DNA from: an uncultured Prevotellaceae bacterium
Lineage (GTDB): Bacteria > Bacteroidota > Bacteroidia > Bacteroidales > Bacteroidaceae
Reading direction: 5' to 3'
NCBI GenBank assembly: GCA_900316445.1
Contig: ONCZ01000001.1
Span: 149,858 to 213,857 of the forward strand
DNA length: 64,000 bases
Part shown: positions 9,318 through 17,988 of the stretch, one piece after another
How positions within the stretch are numbered: the stretch's first letter is position 1
How the letters are laid out: each line of letters opens with the position of its first letter
Translations under genes and position numbers: made by a program
The notes under the pieces: generated by a model
Seen by the model: only the letters and a program-made list of their open reading frames with translations
Database searches by the model: none
Told to the model about the DNA's origin: nothing

Positions 9318-10372
9318 ACAAACAACATCCGCTTTATCAGGAGGACTTGAGAAATATTATAGATATTCCCGAGATTGAACAACTTTACGGTAAGTCTTTT
9401 TTGATTACTGGTGCTACAGGCTTGATAGGTGTCTGCATGATTGATGCTCTGATGAGATACAATTGTCAAGGCGCAGACATTCAAATTTATGCTGTTGGCA
9501 GAAGTTGGGAGAAGGCTAAATCTCGCCTTGGGGAGTATGAGCAGGACGAGCATTTTCATTTCATCGAGCAGGATGTACGTCAGCCGTTGCCGGAGGACAT
9601 ACAAGTGGATATAATAATCCCGTTGGCCTCCAATACCCATCCGCTGGCTTATTCCCAATATCCGATAGAGACTATTGAGATTAATGTGAAAGGTGCTGAA
9701 CATGCTTTGAATAAGGCTTTAGCTTGTGGAGCAATGGTTCTTTATCCATCTTCTGTAGAAGTTTATGGCAATGCCCGCAGTGAGGATGTCTTTACGGAGA
9801 ACTATACGGGGAAACTGAATCTCGAGAATGCCCGTGCCTGTTATCCTGAGTCGAAGCGATTGTGTGAGGCGCTATGTCATTCATATATGTCAGAGCGTGG
9901 AGCAAAAGTGAAAATTGCCCGTCTGAGCCGCGTATTTGGTCCTACGATGCTGATGACGGACACCAAGGCCTCATCACAGTTTATCCTGAAGGCATTGGCT
10001 GGTGAGGATATCATTCTGAAAAGCAAGGGAGAACAGTTTTTCTCTTATACCTATGTGGCTGATGTCGTTAGGTCAATGCTATTTATTCTGCTTCATGGAG
10101 AGTCGGGCAAGGCTTACAATGTTTCAAACCTGGATTGTAATGTGAAGTTGAAAGACTTTGCTGGAGCCTGTGCCCGCTGGGCAGGAAAAGAGGTCGTCTT
10201 TGATTTACCGACAGAGGTTGAGCAAAAAGGCTATTCCGTTGCTATGCACGCAATCCTAGATAATGGCCGATTACTCACCATCGGCTGCCAGCCACTCTAT
10301 CCTTTCAATGATGCTATTATGAGAACGCTTGAAGTCTTAAGTGGAAACACGTGGCTAAATTATAACCAATAA
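9305..10372 (+). CDS. NAD-dependent epimerase/dehydratase (extended SDR)
   Basis: A 355-residue extended SDR with GATGLIG for NAD binding (about residues 38-44), PSSVEVYG, and a YPESK catalytic Tyr/Lys pair. It overlaps the cytidylyltransferase by 13 bases, suggesting a shared pathway to an unusual CDP-linked residue, possibly by remodelling the sugar or polyol precursor. Its 3' end overlaps the 3' end of the opposing LicD gene by 13 bases (10360-10372). The substrate is unknown. Confidence 0.8.
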   Translation: MAEINKQHPLYQEDLRNIIDIPEIEQLYGKSFLITGATGLIGVCMIDALMRYNCQGADIQIYAVGRSWEKAKSRLGEYEQDEHFHFIEQDVRQPLPEDIQVDIIIPLASNTHPLAYSQYPIETIEINVKGAEHALNKALACGAMVLYPSSVEVYGNARSEDVFTENYTGKLNLENARACYPESKRLCEALCHSYMSERGAKVKIARLSRVFGPTMLMTDTKASSQFILKALAGEDIILKSKGEQFFSYTYVADVVRSMLFILLHGESGKAYNVSNLDCNVKLKDFAGACARWAGKEVVFDLPTEVEQKGYSVAMHAILDNGRLLTIGCQPLYPFNDAIMRTLEVLSGNTWLNYNQ

Positions 10373-11172
10373 TACTTATGATAGCAGTGTCCACGCACTT
10401 GCTTCTCTTTTGGGGGCATCTGCATATAATCCCCATACAAACCACGCAAATATTCATCATAGCCTTTCATGGCTAAGAAGTGGGTATCCTCAAAAGGTAA
10501 TTCTTCATAATCGTTAAAAATATGTACAGGGGTAAAGTCCCGATCTAAGTAAGTGGGAAAAGATAGACAACATACTCTATTGCTTGGTAATGAGAAGTTT
10601 TTGCTCAGTAAAACATGATACTTTACAAGTTTCATGATATTCTCATAGTATACGACTTTCTTGGCAAACCATTTCATGGCAGACTTTGGCCCCCTTACAT
10701 AATCTTCCCAAGATACCATTGCATTGCGTTTTTTGAAGACAGCAAGATGAGCTTCTTTCACGAGATGATTTCGATTCATGAAAACATCACGGTCGTCATC
10801 TACAAAGTCCAACGGAAATATATCAATCCATATCCCAGTATGTTCTGTAAAGAGTGGCATCGCTGTCTTTACATATGTCCGGCGCATATCGCACAACCTG
10901 GAGCAGGCTGCAAACATATTGCCTCGTTCATAATTAAACAGCTTATAGTCATTTGTGTCTATCCAAGCTTTACAGAATTTATCGTAGTCAGCACGAAGCA
11001 TAACAATGTCAATGTCATCATCCCACGGAATAAAACCTTTATGGCGTACTGCTCCTAAGAGTGTACCGAAGCCCATGGAGTATTTGAGTTCGTGATTGAC
11101 ACAAAACTGATTTAGATGTTTCATTATGTCGAGACTGATGTCTTGGACATCTTTTAAATTCATTTCTTTCAT
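10360..11172 (-). CDS. LicD-family phosphotransferase
   Basis: A 270-residue LicD/fukutin-type transferase. The hallmark GTLLGAVRHKGFIPWDDDIDI lies near residues 36-56; its Asp cluster is the metal and catalytic site. Known LicD proteins transfer phosphocholine from CDP-choline to a glycan. Here it is the last gene of the phosphonate operon, so the predicted reaction is transfer of a CMP-activated phosphonate, probably 2-hydroxyethylphosphonate, to a sugar hydroxyl. The donor is inferred only from context. Confidence 0.82.
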   Translation of the reverse strand: MKEMNLKDVQDISLDIMKHLNQFCVNHELKYSMGFGTLLGAVRHKGFIPWDDDIDIVMLRADYDKFCKAWIDTNDYKLFNYERGNMFAACSRLCDMRRTYVKTAMPLFTEHTGIWIDIFPLDFVDDDRDVFMNRNHLVKEAHLAVFKKRNAMVSWEDYVRGPKSAMKWFAKKVVYYENIMKLVKYHVLLSKNFSLPSNRVCCLSFPTYLDRDFTPVHIFNDYEELPFEDTHFLAMKGYDEYLRGLYGDYMQMPPKEKQVRGHCYHKYYWL

Positions 11173-11190
11173 GATAAATAATATGACGGA

Positions 11191-12282
11191 CTAATGAAGA
11201 ATGAGGTTATAAATTATTTCTATAGTATTTTCATCCAACTTTATAGGATTATTCTTTAATCTTATCGGATTGACAGACCTAGAAAGCATCTCCACTTCAG
11301 AGGTCTTATCCTTTGTTGTGGGATTGTCTATTTTTATATTCTCTAGTAACTTACGGAACAAATTGATTGCTTCTGTTGTGTTCTTACAACACATAGAAAG
11401 AGCTATGTCTAAAAATGTTTTAGCGAGATATGATGCACCTCTGACATCAATACATTTGTCCAAATTTCCTGACATATATTCCCAAATCTCAGGTAAGCAT
11501 ATTGCGACGGCATGGCCATGAGGAAGACCATAGAGCGAGGTTATCTTATAGCTAAAAGCATGAGGGGCAGTAGTTTGAGTGATACAAATGGCCTGACCTG
11601 CGAGATTAGCCGCATGCATAATATTTCTTGAGGACTCTTCGGTATTACCATAAATATACTCATGCCACCATTTTATTATGGTTTCTATAGCTTCTTTAGA
11701 AAGTAATTTGCTTTCATCTGTAGAATTGACACTCCACCAAGACTCTATACCTTGGCATAAAGCATCGAGCATTGTACATTTCTTCTGATAAAGAGGCAAC
11801 GTTTTTAAAACTTTAGGCTCTAAAATGGCGATGTTGGGAATGATACTATCATGAGTAACACTCTGTTTTTGACCATCGTGGTAAATGACGGCATAGCGGG
11901 TAGATTCAGAGCCTGTTCCTGCAGTGGTGGGAATTGCGATTAATTTGACACCGGTATCTTTGTATTCCTGGTATAGATATAGTTGATCTCTATGCATGTG
12001 GCAATAGAGTTTAATGCATTTCGCGACATCCATGCTACTGCCACCTCCTATGGCCAAAAGTGTGTCGCATTTTGTAGTCTGGAACAAATCCACACCCTTA
12101 CATACGTCCTCGTATAATGGGTTGGGGGTAAAGTCATCGAAAACCACATGAGGTACATCCATATGTTCAATTTCTTCCTTTATATTAAGGAAGGGGAAGG
12201 ATTTATCACAAACCAGGAGGATCTTGGTTGAGCCTTCCAACGCGTCAGCTAAATGCTCTATGCCTTTATAGATTATTTGCAT
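11191..12282 (-). CDS. Iron-containing alcohol dehydrogenase, probable phosphonoacetaldehyde reductase
   Basis: A 363-residue type III alcohol dehydrogenase. GGGSSMD (79-85) binds NAD(P), and PTTAGTGSE (119-127) is typical. Metal ligands appear as D173, H241 and H255 (or H257). Residue 177, where the FucO-type family has a histidine (D-x3-H), is glutamine. The family includes phosphonate-associated reductases such as PhpC, which reduce phosphonoacetaldehyde to 2-hydroxyethylphosphonate. Its start overlaps the phosphonopyruvate decarboxylase end by 10 bases, which strongly supports that substrate. No 2-aminoethylphosphonate aminotransferase is seen nearby. Confidence 0.82.
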   Translation of the reverse strand: MQIIYKGIEHLADALEGSTKILLVCDKSFPFLNIKEEIEHMDVPHVVFDDFTPNPLYEDVCKGVDLFQTTKCDTLLAIGGGSSMDVAKCIKLYCHMHRDQLYLYQEYKDTGVKLIAIPTTAGTGSESTRYAVIYHDGQKQSVTHDSIIPNIAILEPKVLKTLPLYQKKCTMLDALCQGIESWWSVNSTDESKLLSKEAIETIIKWWHEYIYGNTEESSRNIMHAANLAGQAICITQTTAPHAFSYKITSLYGLPHGHAVAICLPEIWEYMSGNLDKCIDVRGASYLAKTFLDIALSMCCKNTTEAINLFRKLLENIKIDNPTTKDKTSEVEMLSRSVNPIRLKNNPIKLDENTIEIIYNLILH

Positions 12283-13394
12283 AGAAATTCCATTAGTGCT
12301 TCTTTGTTTTGAATTGGTGTTGTTGTTGGTCTACCTAAATCCTTTCGGTTCCCCTTCTTAACCTTTACTTCAAGAAATATCGGGGATTCTCCTAGGTTAG
12401 AGAGCCGTGCCTGCAATTCTTTTTTTGTAGAAATGCTATAGACTGATTTGTAGCCAACTGCTTTTGCCACTGCAGGAAGGTCAATTCTCAGACCAATAGT
12501 AGGTTGACCACCTACTGAGTCATGGGCACCATTGTTGAATACTACATGAATGTAGTTCTTTGAGGCGATATTAGCCACAATGGCCATACTGCCCATGTGC
12601 ATAATGCTTGCACCATCGCCATCAAAGCACCATACTACGCGATCTTGCTTGGCCAAAGCAATGCCAAGAGCTATTTGAGAGGCATGGCCCATGGAGCCAA
12701 CCGTCAGAAAATCACGTTCATGACCTTCGTTTTTGAATGTACGAAACTCAAAAAGCTCTCTACTAATCATACCTGTAGTGGAAACAATAATATCCTTTGT
12801 CCCAATTGCTGTGGCAACAGTCTGGATAGCCTCTTCGCGTGACATTACAAGGTTGTTTTTCTCCACATTCTGAAGGGTGTAGGCTGCAAAGGTGTCTTTC
12901 TCAATAATTAGGGCATAGCATTGCTTGGTTGATTGCATATAGGCTACAGCCTTTCTAATTTGGGATTCGGCTTTGCCTTCTTCTTTTGAGAGAATGGTAT
13001 ATTCAATCCCCATGACGTTGAGTAGGCCTATAGTTACCTTGCCCTGTTTGATGTGCTGGGGCTCATCATGAATGCCAGGTTTGCCACGCCATCCAATCAC
13101 CAATAGAATAGGGATGTTGTAAACATCAGGATCTGTCAAAGAGGCTAAAGGGTTAATGATATTGCCTAAACCTGAATTCTGCATATATACTACAGGTATT
13201 TGACCTGTGGCCAAATAATGACCAGATGCCAACCCCATGGCACCACCTTCATTGGCTGCGATGATGTTATGAGTAGAATCGGCGTAATCTGTAATATAGG
13301 CACATAGATTCTTAAGTAAAGAATCTGGTACGCCAGAATAGAAGTTGATACCATAACTGATTAATGTATCATAGAATAATTGTGGTCGTATCAT
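12273..13394 (-). CDS. aepY: Phosphonopyruvate decarboxylase
   Basis: A 373-residue thiamine-diphosphate enzyme that turns phosphonopyruvate into phosphonoacetaldehyde and CO2, the irreversible step that pulls the PEP mutase reaction. The N-terminal PYR domain carries GVPDSLL and [11 protein letters not shown] (about 48-58) and the EPQH motif (111-114). The C-terminal PP domain has the ThDP motif starting GDG (259-261) and ending NN (287-288), then GGQPT. It sits between the PEP mutase fusion (4-base overlap) and the reductase. The name follows the Bacteroides fragilis aepXYZ scheme. Confidence 0.92.
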   Translation of the reverse strand: MIRPQLFYDTLISYGINFYSGVPDSLLKNLCAYITDYADSTHNIIAANEGGAMGLASGHYLATGQIPVVYMQNSGLGNIINPLASLTDPDVYNIPILLVIGWRGKPGIHDEPQHIKQGKVTIGLLNVMGIEYTILSKEEGKAESQIRKAVAYMQSTKQCYALIIEKDTFAAYTLQNVEKNNLVMSREEAIQTVATAIGTKDIIVSTTGMISRELFEFRTFKNEGHERDFLTVGSMGHASQIALGIALAKQDRVVWCFDGDGASIMHMGSMAIVANIASKNYIHVVFNNGAHDSVGGQPTIGLRIDLPAVAKAVGYKSVYSISTKKELQARLSNLGESPIFLEVKVKKGNRKDLGRPTTTPIQNKEALMEFLCK

Positions 13395-14698
13395 TTTGTT
13401 CCAGGTATTAGTTCTAAAATCTCCTTAATGGGCATACAGATATCATTTGCTTCATAACTACGACCATGAGTCAGTATACTCTTAGCACAATTGACCATTG
13501 CAGGATAAGCAGCACGAAGCATGTGATTGGCATAGATGATTACATTCACACCCCATGATGCCAACTCTTCCTCTGTTATATGATTATAGGTGGTTGGTAC
13601 GACAACAATGGGCGTGGTAGTATCCTTTTCACGGAATCGATGGCAAAACTCTTTGATATCCTCACCTGTCTTATGCTTTGAGTGAATCATGATGCCGTCT
13701 GCTCCAGCTTCAACATAAGTAAAGCTGCGTATTAATGCATCATCTACGGAATGGCCTGCTATCAAACTCTCACAGCGGGCTATTATCATAAAGTCCTGAG
13801 TAATTTGGGCTTTCTTACCCTCTGATATCTTATGGCAGAAGTTTTCTATAGAATCCTGTGTTTGGATGGTATCAGTGCCAAGCAGAGAGTTCTTCTTCAA
13901 GCCTGTCTTATCCTCAATAACAATAGCAGAGATCCCTAATCGTTCCAAAGTACGGACTGTAAAGACGAAATGTTCTGTCTTACCGCCTGTATCTCCATCA
14001 AAAATGACAGGTTTGGTCGTAACTTCCAATGCATCATTCAAATCGTGGAGACGTGTTGTCAGGTCTACAGCTTCTATATCGGGCTTTCCTTTAGAAGTAG
14101 AATCTGTCAAAGAACTTGCCCACATACCATCAAATTCATGTTTCATATTATTGATAGTGACGTAGGTGTTTTCAATAATCAGTCCTGTCAATCCACTATG
14201 TGACTCACATATTCGAACAATTTTCTTGGCATTAATAAGTCGACGCAATCGCTTCAAGCGGATATCTGGCGTTGTACCTATTTCCTTTAGACGTTCGTTC
14301 AGCATTGTGGAGGAAATCCCTTTTGTATAAGGTACATCAATAACTTTACCTCCCCACTCTGCGAGTTTGTCAATAATCTGCTGACGGGTCTTGGCTTGTA
14401 CTCCCTCTTTCCAGTCATCTCCATGAACAACATAGCTCGGTTTAATCTTTTCGAGGTTTGGGCGATAATCGAGCGTGGTCTGAGGAATAACCTCAGAAAC
14501 ACCTTTCAAATCTTTTACAACCATGGCCCGTTGTTCATAATTCAGATAAGGCAGTCGCTTGTAACTTGCAATAGCCTCGTCAGTCAAAACCCCGACAATT
14601 ACCCTTCCATATTTCTTTGCCTCATGTAATATGTTCAAGTGTCCTGGATGTATAATATCGGCACTCATTCCAACATATACTATTTTCTCTTTTTCCAT
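13391..14698 (-). CDS. aepX: Bifunctional cytidylyltransferase / phosphoenolpyruvate mutase
   Basis: A 435-residue fusion. Residues 5-135 form a nucleotidyltransferase of the glycerol-3-phosphate cytidylyltransferase type, with HPGH (17-20) and the GISST motif (127-131). Residues 155-435 form a PEP mutase of the isocitrate lyase superfamily: FDGMWASS (189-196), FDGDTGG (233-239) and the mutase signature [10 protein letters not shown] (262-271). The mutase makes the C-P bond from PEP; the N-domain probably activates the final phosphonate as a CMP ester. It is the first gene of the operon, with a strong promoter 66 bases upstream. Confidence 0.92.
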   Translation of the reverse strand: MEKEKIVYVGMSADIIHPGHLNILHEAKKYGRVIVGVLTDEAIASYKRLPYLNYEQRAMVVKDLKGVSEVIPQTTLDYRPNLEKIKPSYVVHGDDWKEGVQAKTRQQIIDKLAEWGGKVIDVPYTKGISSTMLNERLKEIGTTPDIRLKRLRRLINAKKIVRICESHSGLTGLIIENTYVTINNMKHEFDGMWASSLTDSTSKGKPDIEAVDLTTRLHDLNDALEVTTKPVIFDGDTGGKTEHFVFTVRTLERLGISAIVIEDKTGLKKNSLLGTDTIQTQDSIENFCHKISEGKKAQITQDFMIIARCESLIAGHSVDDALIRSFTYVEAGADGIMIHSKHKTGEDIKEFCHRFREKDTTTPIVVVPTTYNHITEEELASWGVNVIIYANHMLRAAYPAMVNCAKSILTHGRSYEANDICMPIKEILELIPGTK

Positions 14699-14763
14699 TT
14701 ACTTTGATTTAAATAGAACTGTTTGTTTCTCTCTATATGTTATACATCTGACATATTTTTCTG

Positions 14764-14795
14764 CAAAGATAGTGTATTTCTGTGAAATGACCAAA
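14764..14795 (-). promoter_or_regulatory. Promoter of the phosphonate operon with a spacer palindrome
   Basis: On the minus strand TTTG (14795-14792), a 20-base spacer and TATCTTTG (14771-14764) form a consensus promoter. The spacer contains the perfect dyad ATTTC-ACA-GAAAT. The predicted leader is about 60 bases. The rest of the 229-base gap (14699-14927) shows no gene. Confidence 0.8.
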
Positions 14796-14927
14796 TCTTA
14801 AAGAGTTTTTCTTCCTAAAAGAATCGGTGCATGCTTCTTTGTTGCTCAGAAAGGTAGTTGGCCTTCTCTGTTATCATCCTTTCAGTTCCACCTGTCGCTG
14901 CCATAGTGGAGTAAATTTTAGCTATTT

Positions 14928-15791
14928 TTATATTTGTGAAAGTACTGACTTGTTATTAAGATGGTACTCTTTATAAGGCAAATCAAAGCTGACGTATTTG
15001 TAATGAGTAGGGACCTGCATTTCTTCAGGTTCTCTAAAGTCTGTTCTGTTATATCTTGTTTGTAAGTATTCTATGTAATCACGGACAATCATAACAGTTC
15101 TTCCTTCAAATTCAATGGATGAGTAGTTTTCAAAGACAGATGGGTTATATGGAATCATATTTATATGATAAAAACAACCAAATAACTCACGATAAGTGTA
15201 ATGTGAAGACCGTTTGGCGATGAGCTCAATGATTCTTTGGGCAAATTTCAAATATCTTCTACGATTAGAAAAAATAGTATCTAATAAGAAGTTCCTTAAA
15301 ATGTTCTTCGGACTATAGCCTGGCAGTTTCCCCCGATTAATAGTCATTGCCCGTTTGTATAAAAACAAGTCTATGTATTTTAATATGTTCTCCGGGACTT
15401 TGTCATAAACGGTTATATCAATGAATATGCCCATCACCTTGCCGTTCGTCTGAACAAGTGTTGTGCTGTCGTCAAATATCTTTGTATAGTTGAAGCCGAG
15501 TGTTGTAGATAAGTCGCTGTTCTGATAATTATGGATGGAATAACCTTTGGGGAGTTCCTTTTCTGCTATAGATATGAATTGGTTGTAGTTCTCGCGTGTC
15601 ATCATCAGGTCAATATCATCGTCCCAAGGGAGAACTCCGTTATATAAATGCGCACCGACAACAGATCCACCACATAACGAGTATTTGATGTTATGTTCTT
15701 TGCAAATTCTGTCAACAACGTCGAGAATCTCCAGACATTTTAATTGCAATTGTCGTAGTTTTGTCATTTTTCTATCTGGGTTTAATAACAT
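14928..15791 (-). CDS. LicD-family phosphotransferase (second copy, divergent)
   Basis: A 287-residue LicD protein. The core reads GGSVVGAHLYNGVLPWDDDID (about residues 41-61); the catalytic WDDDID is intact, but GTLLGAVRH is replaced by GSVVGAHLY. It follows a GT2 by two bases, so the two genes form a small operon reading toward the phosphonate promoter. It may transfer the same phosphonate or a different phospho-substituent such as the CDP-polyol product. An alternative start is the ATG at 15767. Confidence 0.8.
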   Translation of the reverse strand: MLLNPDRKMTKLRQLQLKCLEILDVVDRICKEHNIKYSLCGGSVVGAHLYNGVLPWDDDIDLMMTRENYNQFISIAEKELPKGYSIHNYQNSDLSTTLGFNYTKIFDDSTTLVQTNGKVMGIFIDITVYDKVPENILKYIDLFLYKRAMTINRGKLPGYSPKNILRNFLLDTIFSNRRRYLKFAQRIIELIAKRSSHYTYRELFGCFYHINMIPYNPSVFENYSSIEFEGRTVMIVRDYIEYLQTRYNRTDFREPEEMQVPTHYKYVSFDLPYKEYHLNNKSVLSQI

Positions 15792-15793
15792 TC

Positions 15794-16837
15794 TTAAAAT
15801 GAATTTTTAATAAAAGGTCTAAATCTGTCTTCATATATAGTGACATATATGTAGAATACAACAAATGAATGGGGAACCTTCGTCAGCAAATAATAAATAA
15901 ATCTTTGTTTTAGTCTTTGACGGAAATTCAGACGTGGGGCTACGTGAGTTAAATATGTAATTATTTCGGTGCTTTTGCTTATATCTTTTATCTCATGTAC
16001 CAATCGGCGTACTAATGAAAAAACAGTTTTGAATATGTAATCAATCATTCTTTGTTTTTGTTTTGTTGATAGTATAGGAAGATAAGTGAGCTCCCACAAT
16101 TTGCTGATAGCAAAACAATAGTCTTTGGCATATTTTTCGGACATGCAAAAGGATACACCTTCAGAATGTTTCCTGTATATGTAGATTGGCCATGATATCC
16201 TAAGGCATTTTTGAGCTTTGATATAAGATTCGTATATGAAAGGCTTATCTTGTACATAGATACCAGGAATAAAGTCCAGATGTTGCTGTATTAGGAAGTC
16301 TTTCCGAAAAAGAATGCGCCAGATGTAGCTTTGGTATGGGTTCATGTCCTCCATGAATAGCTTCTCTCCTGTTTTTTCGACTAATGGAAAATCGAAAGAT
16401 CGTTGGATAGGGTGTGTTTTGAGGGATGAAATCTCATCATTTTTCATTTCCAGATAATCTGCGACAACCATGTCGACTTTTGTTTCCAAAGCTTTTTCCA
16501 AAAGAGGTTTAAGGCTGTTCTCGATGAGTAGGTCGTCAGAGTCTGGCATGAGGATATATTCTCCTTTCGCTGCTGCAATGCCATTGTTCCGTGCAACTGA
16601 CAATCCTTGATTCTCCTGATTGAGCACGATGATGTTCTTATGTTGTTCAACGATGTCTTGGATAACCTCTATGCTGTGGTCTTCTGTACCATCATTTACA
16701 ATAATGACTTCGAAGCAGTTTTCATCAAGTCCTTGCTGGAAGATACTTTCCAGGCATGGATGGATATATTTCTCTACGTTATAAACGGGGACAATGATAC
16801 TTAACCACAAATATGGAGCCTTTCCATTTATTTCCAT
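15794..16837 (-). CDS. Glycosyltransferase family 2
   Basis: A GT-A transferase of about 347 residues with LSIIVPVYNVEKYI, VNDGTEDHSI and MPDSDD. The longer frame open to 16876 runs across a consensus promoter, so ATG 16837 is the likely start. It is similar to the GT2 at 6399 through the ENQGLSVARN and LFMEDMNPYQSYIWR phrases. It is probably co-transcribed with the LicD gene downstream. Confidence 0.87.
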   Translation of the reverse strand: MEINGKAPYLWLSIIVPVYNVEKYIHPCLESIFQQGLDENCFEVIIVNDGTEDHSIEVIQDIVEQHKNIIVLNQENQGLSVARNNGIAAAKGEYILMPDSDDLLIENSLKPLLEKALETKVDMVVADYLEMKNDEISSLKTHPIQRSFDFPLVEKTGEKLFMEDMNPYQSYIWRILFRKDFLIQQHLDFIPGIYVQDKPFIYESYIKAQKCLRISWPIYIYRKHSEGVSFCMSEKYAKDYCFAISKLWELTYLPILSTKQKQRMIDYIFKTVFSLVRRLVHEIKDISKSTEIITYLTHVAPRLNFRQRLKQRFIYYLLTKVPHSFVVFYIYVTIYEDRFRPFIKNSF

Positions 16838-16845
16838 TTTTGCTG

Positions 16846-16877
16846 CAAATTTAGTGAATTCCTGTGAAATAACCAAA
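16846..16877 (-). promoter_or_regulatory. Promoter with minimal leader, same spacer motif
   Basis: TTTG (16877-16874), a 20-base spacer and TAAATTTG (16853-16846) precede ATG 16837 by eight bases. The spacer reads ATTTCACAGGAAT, nearly identical to that at 14764-14795. Confidence 0.78.
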
Positions 16878-16938
16878 TTTCATGGCTTTTTTCTTTCCAA
16901 CAATATAGTAAAATATCCTTAAGCCTGCTTGACTCGAA

Positions 16939-17988
16939 CTATTTGGCCAGCTTGGCGCCCAATAAGTATTTAGCTAATAACGGACTCACTCTGAATATGC
17001 TGCTGATCAACAGACTGATGATAACGACCCAGAGGGCGAGGATAAGTGCCATGGGAACAAAGAGGGCGTTATTGTGATAATGTAGCCATACGTCTGGTCG
17101 CACAAGATCATACGGTAACACGAAATAATGGATGAGATAGATATCAAGTGTACGTCTGCCAATTAGTTGTAGTCCCCGACCGTACCAGGTTTCCTGAGAG
17201 AAGTGCTGTTCGTGGATTCTGAAGAATGTGAAACAAATGATGGTTCCGGAAACGCCCGCAACCAGATAGGCGATGTATTCCAAACCGTTGATGGACAACA
17301 CTGCTGGCCATATGATGATGGCAGTGAACAGGCCAATGAGTATGGCCGTGACGTAGCGATTGTTTGTAAGTTGGATAAATAGATCGAAATGTTTCCTGAC
17401 AAATGTGCCCAACCAAAAGAAGATGATATGCCTGATTTTGACGAAACTGAAAAACCCCAAGATGTCTTTCCATGCTCCTAACTCTACCGCATAGCGAGTA
17501 TAGTATTTGGCATAGTAAAAGGCGCTTACAGATAAAATCAGCATAACAGCTAAGACACGCATTTCACCTCTGGTGGAGTCCTGCCGGTTGAGCAGCGCCT
17601 CGGCTAGAATGTAAATGACAAAATATTCGAACAAGACAAATGTAAACCAATATCCTTTCTTGTCACTGCCGAACGAATTGATATCCAACAGGTTGAACAT
17701 AGTTAGATAAGGTAACATGAAAACCGCCGTAGGGACAATCTGCACCATGAACTTCTTGCAGATCATATTCGTGATAGCCTTTCTGTTCCAAATTCTGCCG
17801 GCCTTATAGAACAACCACCCGCTGATAAAGAAGAAAGTCGGCATGCGGAATCGTTCGATGATATCGTTATACCCCAGTTCATACGACCCGAAGCCGTAAG
17901 CTGCGATATGGAAATAAACGACTAAGATCATCGCCAATCCACGTAGGGCATCAATATATCCGATTCTATTTGGTTTGGGTTGTTCCAT
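16939..17988 (-). CDS. Acyltransferase family 3 membrane protein
   Basis: About 349 residues, with many hydrophobic segments and the family's N-terminal RIGYIDALRGLAMILVVYFH region, where Arg and His are the conserved catalytic-type residues. Such inner-membrane proteins move acetyl or other acyl groups to surface sugars. ATG 17988 is preferred to the in-frame TTG at 18012; either way the gene overlaps the end of the upstream acyltransferase (17966). It is clearly related to the gene at 19128, which shares the IDAxRG and MILVVY phrases. Confidence 0.85.
   Translation of the reverse strand: MEQPKPNRIGYIDALRGLAMILVVYFHIAAYGFGSYELGYNDIIERFRMPTFFFISGWLFYKAGRIWNRKAITNMICKKFMVQIVPTAVFMLPYLTMFNLLDINSFGSDKKGYWFTFVLFEYFVIYILAEALLNRQDSTRGEMRVLAVMLILSVSAFYYAKYYTRYAVELGAWKDILGFFSFVKIRHIIFFWLGTFVRKHFDLFIQLTNNRYVTAILIGLFTAIIIWPAVLSINGLEYIAYLVAGVSGTIICFTFFRIHEQHFSQETWYGRGLQLIGRRTLDIYLIHYFVLPYDLVRPDVWLHYHNNALFVPMALILALWVVIISLLISSIFRVSPLLAKYLLGAKLAK

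Noticed and set aside
14699-14927. Small ORF between the two LicD operons
   Set aside because: No frame with plausible start and codon use; the gap is explained by the promoter and a 3' untranslated region.
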